Shown here in pieces: positions 1-8,958 of a DNA stretch of 64,000 nucleotides; positions within the stretch are counted from its first letter, which is position 1, and each line of letters starts with the position of its first letter. The DNA comes from Psychrobacter arenosus (GTDB lineage Bacteria > Pseudomonadota > Gammaproteobacteria > Pseudomonadales > Moraxellaceae): the NCBI RefSeq assembly GCF_904848165.1, contig NZ_LR884459.1, positions 1,116,001 to 1,180,000 on the forward strand, read 5' to 3'. The notes beneath the pieces are model-generated. The model saw nothing but the letters and a program-made list of their open reading frames with translations, made no database searches and was not told the origin of the DNA. Position numbers and translations under genes: made by a program.

Positions 1-783
1 ACCGGCGCACATTGTGACCGCTTCTCGTAAGGTATCTGGGCTCATATTATCCAATAACACCAATTTTGCGCCTGCGGCTAAGGCTTGCTCAAGCTGCTTT
101 AAAGTATCCACTTCGACTTCAATAGGAATCAAATGACCGGCAAATTGCTGCGCTTGTTTGACCGCAGTAGCGATATCACCTGCGATAGCAATATGATTGT
201 CTTTAATCAGAATAGCATCGTCGAGACCCAAGCGATGGTTACGACCGCCACCACAACGTACGGCATATTTTTGCAGGGTACGCAGGCCAGGAATAGTTTT
301 ACGGGTACAAGTAATCTGCGCTTTATAGTCCGCCACACTAGCAACGATTTGCTGGGTTTCGGTGGCTATGCCACTTAAATGGGTCATAAAATTCAGCGCG
401 GTACGCTCAGCCGTGAGCAGGTGTCGCGCATTGCCACTGACCGTAGCTAAGACCGTGCCGGCAGTGACCTGCTGACCATCGTAAGCATGCGCAGTAAATT
501 CAACCGTACTATCCACTAAGGCAAAAGACAACCTCGCCAAATCCAAACCACAGATCACGCCAGCATCGCGTGCTTTAATCACTAAGCTTGCGGTCTGCTC
601 AGCAGGTATAGTCGCTTGCGAAGTCACATCGCCACGACGACCTAAATCTTCCGTTAGCGCTGCGGTGACCCAAGGCGTGAGCAAAACATCATCAATGCTA
701 GGTTCCCGCATGTTTGGAGTCTGCTGTTTAGTATTGGTTGCTTGCTCGCTAGCTTGTAGACTCTGCATCCCTTGAACTCCCAT
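1..783 (-). CDS. nadC: Nicotinate-nucleotide pyrophosphorylase (carboxylating), 3' end outside window
   Basis: Quinolinate phosphoribosyltransferase converts quinolinate and PRPP to nicotinate mononucleotide, the third step of de novo NAD synthesis, in the cytoplasm. Translating the minus strand gives 261 codons with no stop before the window edge. The family signature is clear: an arginine/lysine motif CTRKTIPGLR, then KYAVRCGGG, NHRLGLDDAILIKDNH and VEVDTLKQLEQAL. The family is usually about 280-290 residues, so roughly 20-30 residues are missing. The ATG at 783 is chosen because AGAGGG lies about 7 bases upstream. The first 25 or so residues are a variable, Gln/Ser-rich leader. A palindromic operator candidate lies 93 bases upstream, and the regulator gene nadQ is the next gene upstream on the same strand. 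Confidence 0.96.
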   Translation of the reverse strand, partial: MGVQGMQSLQASEQATNTKQQTPNMREPSIDDVLLTPWVTAALTEDLGRRGDVTSQATIPAEQTASLVIKARDAGVICGLDLARLSFALVDSTVEFTAHAYDGQQVTAGTVLATVSGNARHLLTAERTALNFMTHLSGIATETQQIVASVADYKAQITCTRKTIPGLRTLQKYAVRCGGGRNHRLGLDDAILIKDNHIAIAGDIATAVKQAQQFAGHLIPIEVEVDTLKQLEQALAAGAKLVLLDNMSPDTLREAVTMCAG

Positions 784-875
784 TGCTCGCCCTCTCATAA
801 TATGAATTTACGCCAGTCATTGCTTGTTATGCAAGGTTTGTTATACAAGCTTATAACCTAGCGTAAAAAAAGCTA

Positions 876-898
876 TTTATACTCAGTTGGAGCATAAA
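876..898. promoter_or_regulatory. Candidate NadQ operator upstream of nadC
   Basis: A 10-3-10 interrupted palindrome: left arm TTTATACTCA, spacer GTT, right arm GGAGCATAAA, with 8 of 10 arm positions complementary. The same element occurs upstream of nadA at 2256-2278, 18 of 23 bases identical. On the minus strand it sits just downstream of a TATATT hexamer (897-902), where a repressor would block nadC transcription. The repeat of the motif at two nad promoters is seen directly; binding by the neighbouring regulator is inferred. Confidence 0.7.
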
Positions 899-975
899 TA
901 TAAAGAATAATAGGGCTTACTGCAAACTTTTTGTTTAATTTTAGGGTTTTATTCTAATAGCTGTACGAGCAAACT

Positions 976-2001
976 CTACTTGCGTTTGGGTAATTTGCTG
1001 TCCATCAATAAACTCTGTAGCTCAATGTCATAGCGGAACCGATATAGCTTAGCAGGACGACCGCGACTGGCATTGCTACTCTCTCCTGTAGGCTCTACCA
1101 AATCTTGATGCTCAAGCAGACGACGGAAGTTTTGCTTATGCAGTTTCACCCCTGACAGCGCCTCCACACTTTGCTGCAACTGCGACAAGGTAAAGGCATC
1201 TGGCATCAGGCCAAAGATTAGCGGACGGTATTCAATCTTAGCGCGTAAGCGTGATATCGCAGTAGCAATCACCCGGCGATGGTCGTAATACATAGGCTTG
1301 CCAATGATTTTTGACCAACTGGCGGGCAGCTTATTAGGCTGATACGTGGGTGATTCAGGCAACAACCCCGCTTCATAAAGCATCTCGTACCGCAGTAACG
1401 CATGCTCGGAGACCCAATCAATATCTGTAGCTTGAGTCTTGGCTGTATCAGTCTTAGGAGTAGCAGTCTTGGTAATATCAGGCTCGCTAGCTACCTGCAA
1501 GCCCCAACACAAGGCAATCCTTTGCTCACGGCGCAAACGCTGATTGGCAGTTTCGCTAGCAGCTGCCCATTTAGCCAACTCTGGCATGATTAAATCGCTA
1601 ATAGCTTCCGGTGGGCCCTGTAAATGGTTTTCCCACGGAAAATAGTCATACCAATCGCGCCAGACTGCTTGCGTCTCTAGCTCACACAGTTGCGTCTCTT
1701 GCACTAGTCCTAGATAGCTGACATACACCAACGCATGACCATCTGCGTTGCGACGATGCGTATCAACAAAGGTATAAAGCTGTTCGATATAGCCGAGCGG
1801 CTGCTGCGTCTGCTCTTCCACCCATTGACGCACGCCCGCTTGCAAAGAGCGATGCAATGGCATCAAGGGACCATTGGGCAACAGTTTGCCAGTATCAACC
1901 GTCAGGACTCGCGCTTTATCTCCCGTGATAGCGATAAGCACAGCCACCACTTCAGTGGTACCACTGCCCTGACGGTGCGCATGCGTATAAGACCAATTCA
2001 T
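976..2001 (-). CDS. nadQ: Nudix-fold winged-helix regulator of NAD synthesis (NadQ/NrtR-like)
   Basis: A 341-residue protein with an N-terminal Nudix-like domain (about 1-165) and a C-terminal winged-helix region (about 210-335, with LMPDAFTLSQLQQSVEALSG and the basic segment ASRGRPAKLYRFR). This architecture is that of the NrtR and NadQ families, which bind DNA near NAD-pathway genes and sense NAD metabolites. The position corresponding to the Nudix box reads RQWVEEQT, where active hydrolases have REUxEE, so catalysis is probably lost. A low-complexity Thr/Lys linker (about 178-190) joins the domains. It lies between nadC and the divergent nadA-nadB pair. The ATG at 2001 has only a weak GAAGTG ribosome site. 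NadQ is the closer match by context; NrtR is the alternative. Confidence 0.82.
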   Translation of the reverse strand: MNWSYTHAHRQGSGTTEVVAVLIAITGDKARVLTVDTGKLLPNGPLMPLHRSLQAGVRQWVEEQTQQPLGYIEQLYTFVDTHRRNADGHALVYVSYLGLVQETQLCELETQAVWRDWYDYFPWENHLQGPPEAISDLIMPELAKWAAASETANQRLRREQRIALCWGLQVASEPDITKTATPKTDTAKTQATDIDWVSEHALLRYEMLYEAGLLPESPTYQPNKLPASWSKIIGKPMYYDHRRVIATAISRLRAKIEYRPLIFGLMPDAFTLSQLQQSVEALSGVKLHKQNFRRLLEHQDLVEPTGESSNASRGRPAKLYRFRYDIELQSLLMDSKLPKRK

Positions 2002-2403
2002 AAAAACACTTCAATAATTTTGCAAAATAGGATTATTCATTTTAGTAGCCTGATTCTAGCATTAACCCTCTGCCCTAGGGTTAAGGTTTTTAAGTGACTC
2101 TGTACTCTATAAAACTCTCACTTCTATTGACATTAAATCTTGGCTATAAACTCGCTGTATTTCTTGGACTTATTGCAAAAGTTAGCCACAGTAATACAAG
2201 AAATAGCCCCTATTCCTTTTTAACATTACTGCACTTATAAAAATTAATTCTTGTATTTATACTCAAAATGAGCATAATTAATACCAACACTATTAAAACC
2301 CTTTTTATTCTTCTCATAGTTATCTAAGTAGGTCGGCTCTGATGCAGGGAATACGCATAACAAATCTAGTTTGCCTACTACATCGCACAATGCGGAGTTT
2401 TTT
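2002..2403. other. Divergent nadQ/nadA intergenic region
   Basis: About 400 bases, AT-rich, between the two divergent starts. It holds the operator at 2256-2278. I see no further gene. A TTG-initiated extension of nadA from 2371 is possible but less likely than the ATG at 2404. Confidence 0.7.
2256..2278. promoter_or_regulatory. Candidate NadQ operator upstream of nadA
   Basis: Left arm TTTATACTCA, spacer AAA, right arm TGAGCATAAT, with 8 of 10 arm positions complementary. It overlaps TATACT (2258-2263), a plausible -10 hexamer, so binding would repress nadA-nadB. It shares the 12-base run TATTTATACTCA and the segment GAGCATAA with the site upstream of nadC. Confidence 0.7.
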
Positions 2404-3543
2404 ATGAAAATATATCCTTATGATGCCCCCACCTTAAATCAGGCAGGTGAGCTATCGAACCAACTGAACATTGAATACGCCAAAGCTAAGATACCGGCAG
2501 ATATGTCTCGCTCGGAGCGACAAGCCGTAGAAGCCAATATCAGACGGTTGTTACAACAGCATAATGCAGTCCTGGTCGCGCATTATTATGTCGATCCCTT
2601 TATCCAAGAGTTGGCTTTAGAGACGGGCGGTTGTGTAGGCGACTCCTTAGAGATGGCGCGCTTTGGTCAAGAGCATCCTGCCACGACCTTAGTCGTCGCT
2701 GGGGTACGCTTTATGGGCGAATCAGCCAAAATTCTTAGCATGGAAAAAACCGTATTAATGGCGGATTTGGAAGCGGAATGCTCGCTCGACCTAGGCTGCC
2801 CTATCGACGACTTTAGTGCTTTCTGTGATGCCCATCCTGACCGTACTGTCGTGGTCTATGCCAATACTAGCGCTGAAGTGAAAGCACGCGCGGATTGGGT
2901 CGTGACCTCTTCAGTCGGGTTAGAAATCGTCAGCCACTTGCATGCTAATGGCGAAAAAATCATCTGGGGCCCTGACCGCCATTTGGGTAATTATATCCAA
3001 AAACAAACCGGCGCGGATATGCTGCTCTGGCAAGGGTCGTGTATCGTGCACAACGAATTTAAAGCAACAGAACTGCAGCAACTTAAAGCCGAACATCCTG
3101 ATGCGGTGGTGTTAGTCCATCCCGAGTCGCCCGATAGCGTGGTGCAATTAGCCGATGTGGTGGGCTCGACCAGTAAGCTATTGAACGCTACTAAAGAAAT
3201 GGACGCCAAGACCTTTATCGTTGGTACGGATTTGGGCATTTTACATGAGATGCAAAAACACTCTCCCGAAAAACGTTTCTTAGCGGCGCCTACTGCAGGT
3301 GAAAGTGCTACTTGTAAGAGCTGTGCTTTCTGCCCGTGGATGGCAATGAATGGCTTAAAAGGGATTGAGCATAGTTTGGAAACCGGCACGGGTGAGGTCC
3401 ATCTCGCGCCTGATTTAGCCGAACGCGCGCTGAAACCGCTACAACGTATGCTCGACTTTGCTGCAGAGCAAAAACGTCGTGTCCAAGCCAGCGGTGATAT
3501 CGTTGCGGATCGCCCCCTATTTAATAAAGTCGGTGCGGCTTAG
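2404..3543 (+). CDS. nadA: Quinolinate synthase A
   Basis: Condenses iminoaspartate with dihydroxyacetone phosphate to quinolinate, using a [4Fe-4S] cluster. The expected cysteines are visible: GGCVGDSLE near the N-terminal third, GSCIVHNEF in the middle, and [13 protein letters not shown] near the C-terminus. The preferred start is the ATG at 2404 (379 residues), because GGAG lies 7 bases upstream; an in-frame TTG at 2371 would add 11 residues. It is followed 100 bases later by nadB, which makes its substrate, so the two are probably co-transcribed. It is divergent from the nadQ regulator, with an operator candidate about 125 bases upstream. Confidence 0.97.
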   Translation: MKIYPYDAPTLNQAGELSNQLNIEYAKAKIPADMSRSERQAVEANIRRLLQQHNAVLVAHYYVDPFIQELALETGGCVGDSLEMARFGQEHPATTLVVAGVRFMGESAKILSMEKTVLMADLEAECSLDLGCPIDDFSAFCDAHPDRTVVVYANTSAEVKARADWVVTSSVGLEIVSHLHANGEKIIWGPDRHLGNYIQKQTGADMLLWQGSCIVHNEFKATELQQLKAEHPDAVVLVHPESPDSVVQLADVVGSTSKLLNATKEMDAKTFIVGTDLGILHEMQKHSPEKRFLAAPTAGESATCKSCAFCPWMAMNGLKGIEHSLETGTGEVHLAPDLAERALKPLQRMLDFAAEQKRRVQASGDIVADRPLFNKVGAA

Positions 3544-3643
3544 CAAGTCACTTACTTTATAAGCACTGCTACTGATAAACGAAGCTAGTGAAGCAGCGCT
3601 AGAGGCGCTCTACCCTACTTCCTACTCTCTAAGAGAAACGACT

Positions 3644-5563
3644 ATGACTACAGCTGTCCCGCAATCAGAAGTAAGCCCAGCTCAAACGCTCATTCCTAGT
3701 TCAGCTAAGCTCGACTCTATGGACTGCGACGTGCTAATTATTGGGGCGGGACTAGCGGGGTTAAGCACAGCGCTGTCTTTACCCACGACGCTAAAGGTCA
3801 TTGTCCTAAGTAAAAAAGAGCTTACCGCTTGCTCTAGTCATTATGCGCAGGGGGGTATCGCTGCCAGTCTCGCTGCTGAGGACTCGGTAGAGGATCATAT
3901 CGCGGATACTTTGGTCGCCGGCGATGGTCTCTGTGACAGTAGCAATACTGCTGAGATTTTGACGGCAGGTGCGAATGCGGTGGCTTGGCTACAAGCGCAG
4001 GGCGTGCCTTTTACCTTACAAGAGCAAGCCGCACTTGATAAGAATATAAATAGCCAAACGGGTCTGCCCTCACCTGTAGACTTACACTTAACGCAGGAAG
4101 GCGGCCATGGCAGACGCCGGGTCGCCCATGCCGATGATGCGACTGGCTACTATATTATGCAGACGCTGAGTCAGCAGACATTAGACGCCAGCAATATCAC
4201 GGTATTAACCGGCTATGAGGCTTTAGAGCTGCTTAGTAGAGATACTATTGCGAGTGAAAAAGTTACAAGTGAACCCTCAGTTTGTAGCGGTGCCTTAGTG
4301 TTGGATAGCGAAAATCAAAATATACTGACCATCAACAGCGCCGCGACCGTATTGGCTACTGGCGGTTTAGGGCAATTATTTCAGCGCGCGACCGCTCCCG
4401 ATGTGTGTATGGGCGACGGTATGATGATGGCTTGGCAAGCGGGCTGCCGTTTGGCGAATTTGGAATTTGTGCAATTTCACCCGACAGGTCTAGCTTTAGA
4501 TAATAGCAACTTTCTCATTTCTGAAGCCTTGCGCGGCGAAGGTGCTTATCTACGCTGTCCGCTAACAGGTGAGCGCTTTATGGCTCAGTATGACGAGCGC
4601 TTAGAGTTAGCGCCCCGAGATATCGTCGCCCGGGCTATCGCTGCACAAATTAAGCAAAACGGTTTAGGCTATGTCCACCTAGATATCAGCCACCAACCGA
4701 GCGATTTTATTCGCCAACATTTCCCGCAAATTGATGCCACGCTAAGCGAACTCGGTATCGATATGACCCGCCAGCCCATCCCCGTAGCACCCACCGCGCA
4801 TTACTCTTGTGGTGGTGTGGTTGCTACCGCGGATGGTCTCACCGATGTGGTTGGTCTCTATGCCGCTGGTGAAGTCGCCTATACCGGATTACACGGTGCC
4901 AATCGTCTTGCTAGCAACTCTCTGCTCGAGTGCGTGGTCGTCGGTCGCCGTATTGCTACCCATATCCCTGATTATCTTGACCAAATTAGTGACCCTACTA
5001 ATAATATCGAAGAGAATATTTGGCAACCACTAACCGTGCCTAATGGTTATGTCGTCGAAAAAACAGCGCCTGCTAAAGCTAAGCTAACAGCTACTTCAGA
5101 ACCCATTGAAACAAGTTTAGAAAATATAGCGAAAATTGCTGCGCTTAAATCTCTAATGAGTCATCATCTGGGTATTAGCCGTAATGCACTAGAGTTACAG
5201 CAAGCTTTACAGCAGGTGCAAGCGTGGCAAGACGCAGCAGCCGCAGATAATAAGATAGATTCCAACCTATTAACGATGGTGGAAAAATCTCCCAAGGATT
5301 TATCGGAGACGTTAGACCATTGGCGTTGGCAACGATTGCTGCACCTTGCTACGTTGATGCTACAAGCCGCCTTAAGCCGTAGTGAAAGCCGTGGGGGTCA
5401 CTTCCGTAGCGATTTTCCAGATAGTGCAGCGGCAGCACAGGTCAGTATCATAACACCACTGTTAGCAGCAAAGACTTCAACGACCACCAATGTCGAAAGA
5501 CTCATCCCTATCTCAATATTAAACGCAAGTAAGACTAACTCGCCAACTGCGCTATCTGCTTAA
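3644..5563 (+). CDS. nadB: L-aspartate oxidase
   Basis: FAD enzyme that oxidises L-aspartate to iminoaspartate, the first step of NAD synthesis. Visible motifs are the dinucleotide-binding GAGLAGLSTAL (about 33-43), SHYAQGGIAASL, LEFVQFHPTGLAL, the active-site region SEALRGEGAYLRC, HYSCGGV, and GLHGANRLASNSLLECVV. At 639 residues it is about 100 longer than E. coli NadB. The excess is a 25-residue N-terminal leader and variable inserts in the C-terminal helical domain. The C-terminal SRSESRGGHFRSDFP motif of the family is intact. It sits behind nadA, probably in one operon under the same operator. A hairpin follows the stop. Confidence 0.96.
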   Translation: MTTAVPQSEVSPAQTLIPSSAKLDSMDCDVLIIGAGLAGLSTALSLPTTLKVIVLSKKELTACSSHYAQGGIAASLAAEDSVEDHIADTLVAGDGLCDSSNTAEILTAGANAVAWLQAQGVPFTLQEQAALDKNINSQTGLPSPVDLHLTQEGGHGRRRVAHADDATGYYIMQTLSQQTLDASNITVLTGYEALELLSRDTIASEKVTSEPSVCSGALVLDSENQNILTINSAATVLATGGLGQLFQRATAPDVCMGDGMMMAWQAGCRLANLEFVQFHPTGLALDNSNFLISEALRGEGAYLRCPLTGERFMAQYDERLELAPRDIVARAIAAQIKQNGLGYVHLDISHQPSDFIRQHFPQIDATLSELGIDMTRQPIPVAPTAHYSCGGVVATADGLTDVVGLYAAGEVAYTGLHGANRLASNSLLECVVVGRRIATHIPDYLDQISDPTNNIEENIWQPLTVPNGYVVEKTAPAKAKLTATSEPIETSLENIAKIAALKSLMSHHLGISRNALELQQALQQVQAWQDAAAADNKIDSNLLTMVEKSPKDLSETLDHWRWQRLLHLATLMLQAALSRSESRGGHFRSDFPDSAAAAQVSIITPLLAAKTSTTTNVERLIPISILNASKTNSPTALSA

Positions 5564-5591
5564 TATTTTACATTTAATTAATTATTTTGCC

Positions 5592-5611
5592 CTCTCCTTA
5601 TCCAAGGAGAG
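5592..5611. repeat. Perfect 8-bp hairpin after nadB
   Basis: Arms CTCTCCTT and AAGGAGAG with loop ATCC. There is no T-run on the plus strand, so it is not a classical terminator. It may stabilise the nadAB 3' end, or be one copy of an interspersed pyrimidine-rich hairpin (compare 19253-19273). Confidence 0.6.
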
Positions 5612-5742
5612 CGGCTAATTATCGCTGCCACTATCCCGATTCATAATCCTCTCGCAGTACTCTAAAATCAGCACAACGTGATACAATCGACGTTTTTATT
5701 TTTCCGTCGATATTGTCCGGTGTCGGCGTGTTAGGTTGTGAT

Positions 5743-6681
5743 ATGCAAAGCCCTGAGACTGTCGATAATTTTAAAAACCTAATCATGTTGGTGTTGGTAC
5801 TAACCCCACTATTTATTGGCTTTATCTTGCCATCGTCCGAGCAGCGCACGCGCCTAGCCGATAAGATGCTGTCGTATCTGGTCTATATTATTTTGACCCT
5901 CATTGGTATCGAGTTGGCACAAGTCCATGGGCTTGGGTCGCAGGTAGGGACTATCGCCTTATATGTGACCGTATTAGCCATCTTAACTATTGGCTCTGGC
6001 TTATTAGGGCTAATGGCATTGGATAAATTCTTGCCGTGGCAAGTTCGGGCACAAAGCCAAGATATCGCCAAACATCGCGTGAGTATCCGTGGTAGTTTGG
6101 TGCAAGTGATTTGCGTGGTGATTGGCTATGCGATTGGTTGGGTCTTACCCGAGAGTCTGCTGCCCCCTGCTAATACTATGACGGGGCTGCTAATGCTGCT
6201 GATTTTATTGGTCGGTATTGGTCTCAAGGGATCAGGAATTACCCTAAAAGAAGTGCTGGTGAATAAACGCGGCATGCAGATGAGCCTGGTGTTTACCTTG
6301 GCGGTATTGGCGAGTGGTATCGTGTTTTCCCTGATGTTTAGCGAAGTTTCTATGACTCAAGGGATGGCGCTATCGGCAGGCTTTGGTTGGTATTCGCTCT
6401 CGGCGATTGTGATGACCGACGCTTATGGCGCGGTTTGGGGCAGTGTGGCGCTATTTAATGACTTAATTCGTGAGTTTGCAGCGTTGCTATTTATCCCGTT
6501 ATTTATGCGCCGTTATCCTTCAGCTGCTGTTGGGCTCGGCGGCGCTACCAGTCTCGACTTTACCTTACCTATCATCCAACAATCTGGTGGATTGACCGTC
6601 GTACCATTGGCTATTAGTTTTGGTTTTATTATTAATATCGTTTCACCGGTATTGATGGTGGCGCTGTCGGCGCTGGGCTAG
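5743..6681 (+). CDS. lysO: LysO-like lysine exporter (DUF340 family)
   Basis: A 312-residue integral membrane protein of eight or more predicted helices. It matches the LysO (formerly YbjE) family: an N-terminal LVLTPLFIGFILP helix, a central RGSLVQVICVVIGYAIGW repeat, and the conserved GMALSAGFGWYSLSAIV and REFAALLFIPLFMRR segments. LysO exports lysine and toxic analogues such as thialysine in E. coli. I prefer the ATG at 5743 (TAGG 7 bases upstream); a TTG at 5713 would add 10 residues. It is 180 bases downstream of nadB but separated by a hairpin, and there is no obvious functional link. The family assignment rests on remembered motifs. Confidence 0.85.
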   Translation: MQSPETVDNFKNLIMLVLVLTPLFIGFILPSSEQRTRLADKMLSYLVYIILTLIGIELAQVHGLGSQVGTIALYVTVLAILTIGSGLLGLMALDKFLPWQVRAQSQDIAKHRVSIRGSLVQVICVVIGYAIGWVLPESLLPPANTMTGLLMLLILLVGIGLKGSGITLKEVLVNKRGMQMSLVFTLAVLASGIVFSLMFSEVSMTQGMALSAGFGWYSLSAIVMTDAYGAVWGSVALFNDLIREFAALLFIPLFMRRYPSAAVGLGGATSLDFTLPIIQQSGGLTVVPLAISFGFIINIVSPVLMVALSALG

Positions 6682-6764
6682 TCAGTTGTTTAAAAGTGCT
6701 AGCGAGTATTAATTTAACTTTCTTAGACCCTCCCCGCTAAAACTCCTGCTGACCCCAACTCCAG

Positions 6765-7253
6765 CTACAACTCTCGCCAATGTAACCAAAGCCGCGTATC
6801 CAGCTCAAACTGATGGTAGTCCGGTTCCATGTGGCGGCAAAGTTGATAGAAAGCTTTGCTATGCTCTTTTTCTTTAAAGTGGGCCAATTCGTGCACGACA
6901 ATCATGCGTAAAAACTCAGGGGGCGCTTCTTTAAAAAGACTGGCTACCGTAATGCTACTGTGCGACTTAAGTTTACTGCCCTGCACCCGCGATTGATAAG
7001 TATGAATGCCCAAGGCATCCTTTAGCACTTTAAGTTTGCTGTTATAGCTGACTTGCGACAACGGATTACTCTTGCGCATATACTGACTTTTTATGTCATT
7101 GATATAGTCATATAACGCTTTGTCACTTTGAATCTCGTGCTGGCTAGGATATTTATTGGTAATATAATCACCCAACCGATCCGTGCTAATGAGCAGGCGA
7201 GCTTGGTCTTGGATTTGCTCAGGATAATGCGCGATGTACTTTAGGGGGGTCAC
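6765..7253 (-). CDS. YgjP-like zinc metallopeptidase (M48/DUF45 family)
   Basis: A 162-residue protein with the zinc motif HELAHFKEKEHSKAFY: His121, Glu122 and His125 form HExxH, and His131 in the HSxxFY segment is the third ligand, as in the YgjP/WLM-type metallopeptidases (COG1451). No signal peptide or membrane segment is visible, so it should be cytoplasmic. Family members are usually 160-250 residues; this one is at the short end and lacks the longer N-terminal beta domain. The substrate is unknown. It lies downstream of the unrecognised gene at 7317-8738 on the same strand with a 63-base gap, so the two may be co-transcribed. Confidence 0.8.
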   Translation of the reverse strand: MTPLKYIAHYPEQIQDQARLLISTDRLGDYITNKYPSQHEIQSDKALYDYINDIKSQYMRKSNPLSQVSYNSKLKVLKDALGIHTYQSRVQGSKLKSHSSITVASLFKEAPPEFLRMIVVHELAHFKEKEHSKAFYQLCRHMEPDYHQFELDTRLWLHWREL

Positions 7254-7316
7254 TGGGGTTTCCTTTATTTATATCTATTACGATTGTGCTTAAAAATTTA
7301 TATTGATGTTTAACAG

Positions 7317-8738
7317 CTAGGCCATCGGTAAATCTGAATCCACCTGACAAGCTGCATCATGCCAGCGCACAAACCCCTCAATAGCTTTTTGCTCAGCCGT
7401 CGAATTCGAAGCACTGCTTATAGGGTCACTAATCCCACCACGACCACCAAGCGTCTCTAAGTAACGACAAGCTTTATAGCCTTTAGCAAACTCATCGTAC
7501 TTTTGCGCCCATTCCTCACGCTCTACGGTCTCGTTTTTTCTTTGTGTCTCAGTCTCGACCAACCAAATATTTCTATGCGGCAGGGTCTTATCCAATTTAT
7601 TTTGCTCAACAATTTCAACCATACGCCAAGGTTTCGCCGTTAAACGGGCACGGAAACATTGCTGCGCTTGGCACAGTCGGGCGTAGTTGCTATCAGCGTG
7701 AAAATGATCCAGCCAGTCTTTGACGACCGTATCGCTAGGGGTAACTGTGCTGTGCGTGGCGATAAGACGAAAGCCCGCAGGGGTCTGGTAAAGACGAAAG
7801 CGCTCATTGGGATGGCTAGCGAGACGCTCATTAATCCGCTGGCGCATGTGGCTGACCAATTCGGTTAAATGGTTATGCCATTGCTGCTGCTCTGCTTGGT
7901 TTTGGGTTTGTTCTATCTTCTGCGCCTGCCGCCATAAGATGACGGTCATACCAACCATAAAGGCAATGAGCCAACCCCATGACAAGTCGTACCAGGTAAT
8001 CACGCCCGCTAAAGCAATTGAGGCAATAACAAATACCCAAACCAAGGGTTTCATTGACTGGGTATTTTCGGTAGCCGGGTTTAGAGAGTGTGGTTTTTTT
8101 GCCGGGGATTTGGCTAAACGAGGCTTTTTTAAATCTGACTTTGCAGATGCAGCAGATTTATCCCCCGACCAAGACTTGGTTTTACTATCTGCTGAGCTAA
8201 TGCCTGCTGGACCAGTATGAGGCGGATTTGCCACAGTCTCTGGTACAACTTGAGCCAAATCAATATCCTGTGGCCACTCGGCTACCCCATCATCAAAGAA
8301 GCTATCCCACTTATTTGTATAGACCTCAGGATAATAAAGCCGTAATAAATCAATATTATCGACGTCAATAATGGCGATGTTATTCACATTGGCAACTTGT
8401 GCCCCGTAGCTATTGCGCGTGACGATAAGTTGGGTGGTTTCGCTATTATTCTGCTTGGCTCCCTCAGGGAAGGTTTGCTCTAAGAGAATTTGCTCACGGA
8501 TAGGAATGGCATTGGTTTCGTTATATTCTTCAACGCGCTCACGTCGTAGGATATCATCACCTGCTAACCAACGCTTATGAGCGTTCGCAACTCGTGACTG
8601 CGCATGCACTAACGCCTCAGCTTGACTCTTATCTGACCAACCGTAACGCTTGATGGTGGCTTGGCGCTTATTTTGCGTCTTAGCATCAACCTTATCAAAC
8701 CGTTGCTGATAGACCGCCCAATATTTAGGTATTAGCAT
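7317..8738 (-). CDS. Unrecognised membrane-anchored protein with hhhDxD motif
   Basis: A 473-residue protein I cannot name. The N-terminal 160 residues are soluble and include a basic segment (Lys/Arg-rich, 20-70) and IAIIDVDN (121-128). Residues 185-225 are a low-complexity Ser/Lys/Ala/Pro linker. Two closely spaced hydrophobic segments follow (about 231-250 and 252-269), then a charged, Gln-rich helix. The C-terminal domain has RLYQTPAGFRLIATHS (315-330) and CFRARLTAKPWRM (361-373). The hhhDxD plus TPAG-R combination resembles the metal and nucleotide motifs of archaeo-eukaryotic primase-like proteins; this is a weak inference. The ATG at 8738 is preferred (AAGG upstream) over a TTG at 8756. 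Confidence 0.7.
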   Translation of the reverse strand: MLIPKYWAVYQQRFDKVDAKTQNKRQATIKRYGWSDKSQAEALVHAQSRVANAHKRWLAGDDILRRERVEEYNETNAIPIREQILLEQTFPEGAKQNNSETTQLIVTRNSYGAQVANVNNIAIIDVDNIDLLRLYYPEVYTNKWDSFFDDGVAEWPQDIDLAQVVPETVANPPHTGPAGISSADSKTKSWSGDKSAASAKSDLKKPRLAKSPAKKPHSLNPATENTQSMKPLVWVFVIASIALAGVITWYDLSWGWLIAFMVGMTVILWRQAQKIEQTQNQAEQQQWHNHLTELVSHMRQRINERLASHPNERFRLYQTPAGFRLIATHSTVTPSDTVVKDWLDHFHADSNYARLCQAQQCFRARLTAKPWRMVEIVEQNKLDKTLPHRNIWLVETETQRKNETVEREEWAQKYDEFAKGYKACRYLETLGGRGGISDPISSASNSTAEQKAIEGFVRWHDAACQVDSDLPMA

Positions 8739-8830
8739 GGGGATTTTACCTTGCAAGAGATAGAAACGTTATTGTTGTTACTTTGAAGGATGAATGATTG
8801 TTATAGATTTTAACAACTTGCGTTTTAGTC

Positions 8831-8868
8831 TTGCCAACCTCTAAATAATTATCTAAAACTGTTGGCAA
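8831..8868. repeat. Inverted repeat upstream of the 7317-8738 gene
   Basis: Arms TTGCCAAC (8831-8838) and GTTGGCAA (8861-8868) are perfectly complementary across 22 AT-rich bases. It lies about 95 bases before the start of the minus-strand gene and after the OmpA-like lipoprotein stop. It could be an operator, or a weak hairpin; there is no T-run. Confidence 0.4.
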
Positions 8869-8958
8869 CTGTAGGTGTATTTAGTTGCAATCAATTCAAA
8901 ACGCTATCCAAAACCTAATTAATTATAATTGTTGAAGAGTAGGTAAATACTTGTCCTC

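Noticed and set aside
2126..2148. TTGACA...TATAAA upstream of nadA as a promoter
   Set aside because: The spacer is only 12 bases, too short for sigma70.
7807..8220. A 137-codon plus-strand frame
   Set aside because: It lies entirely inside the minus-strand gene at 7317-8738, has no ribosome site and no family-like sequence.
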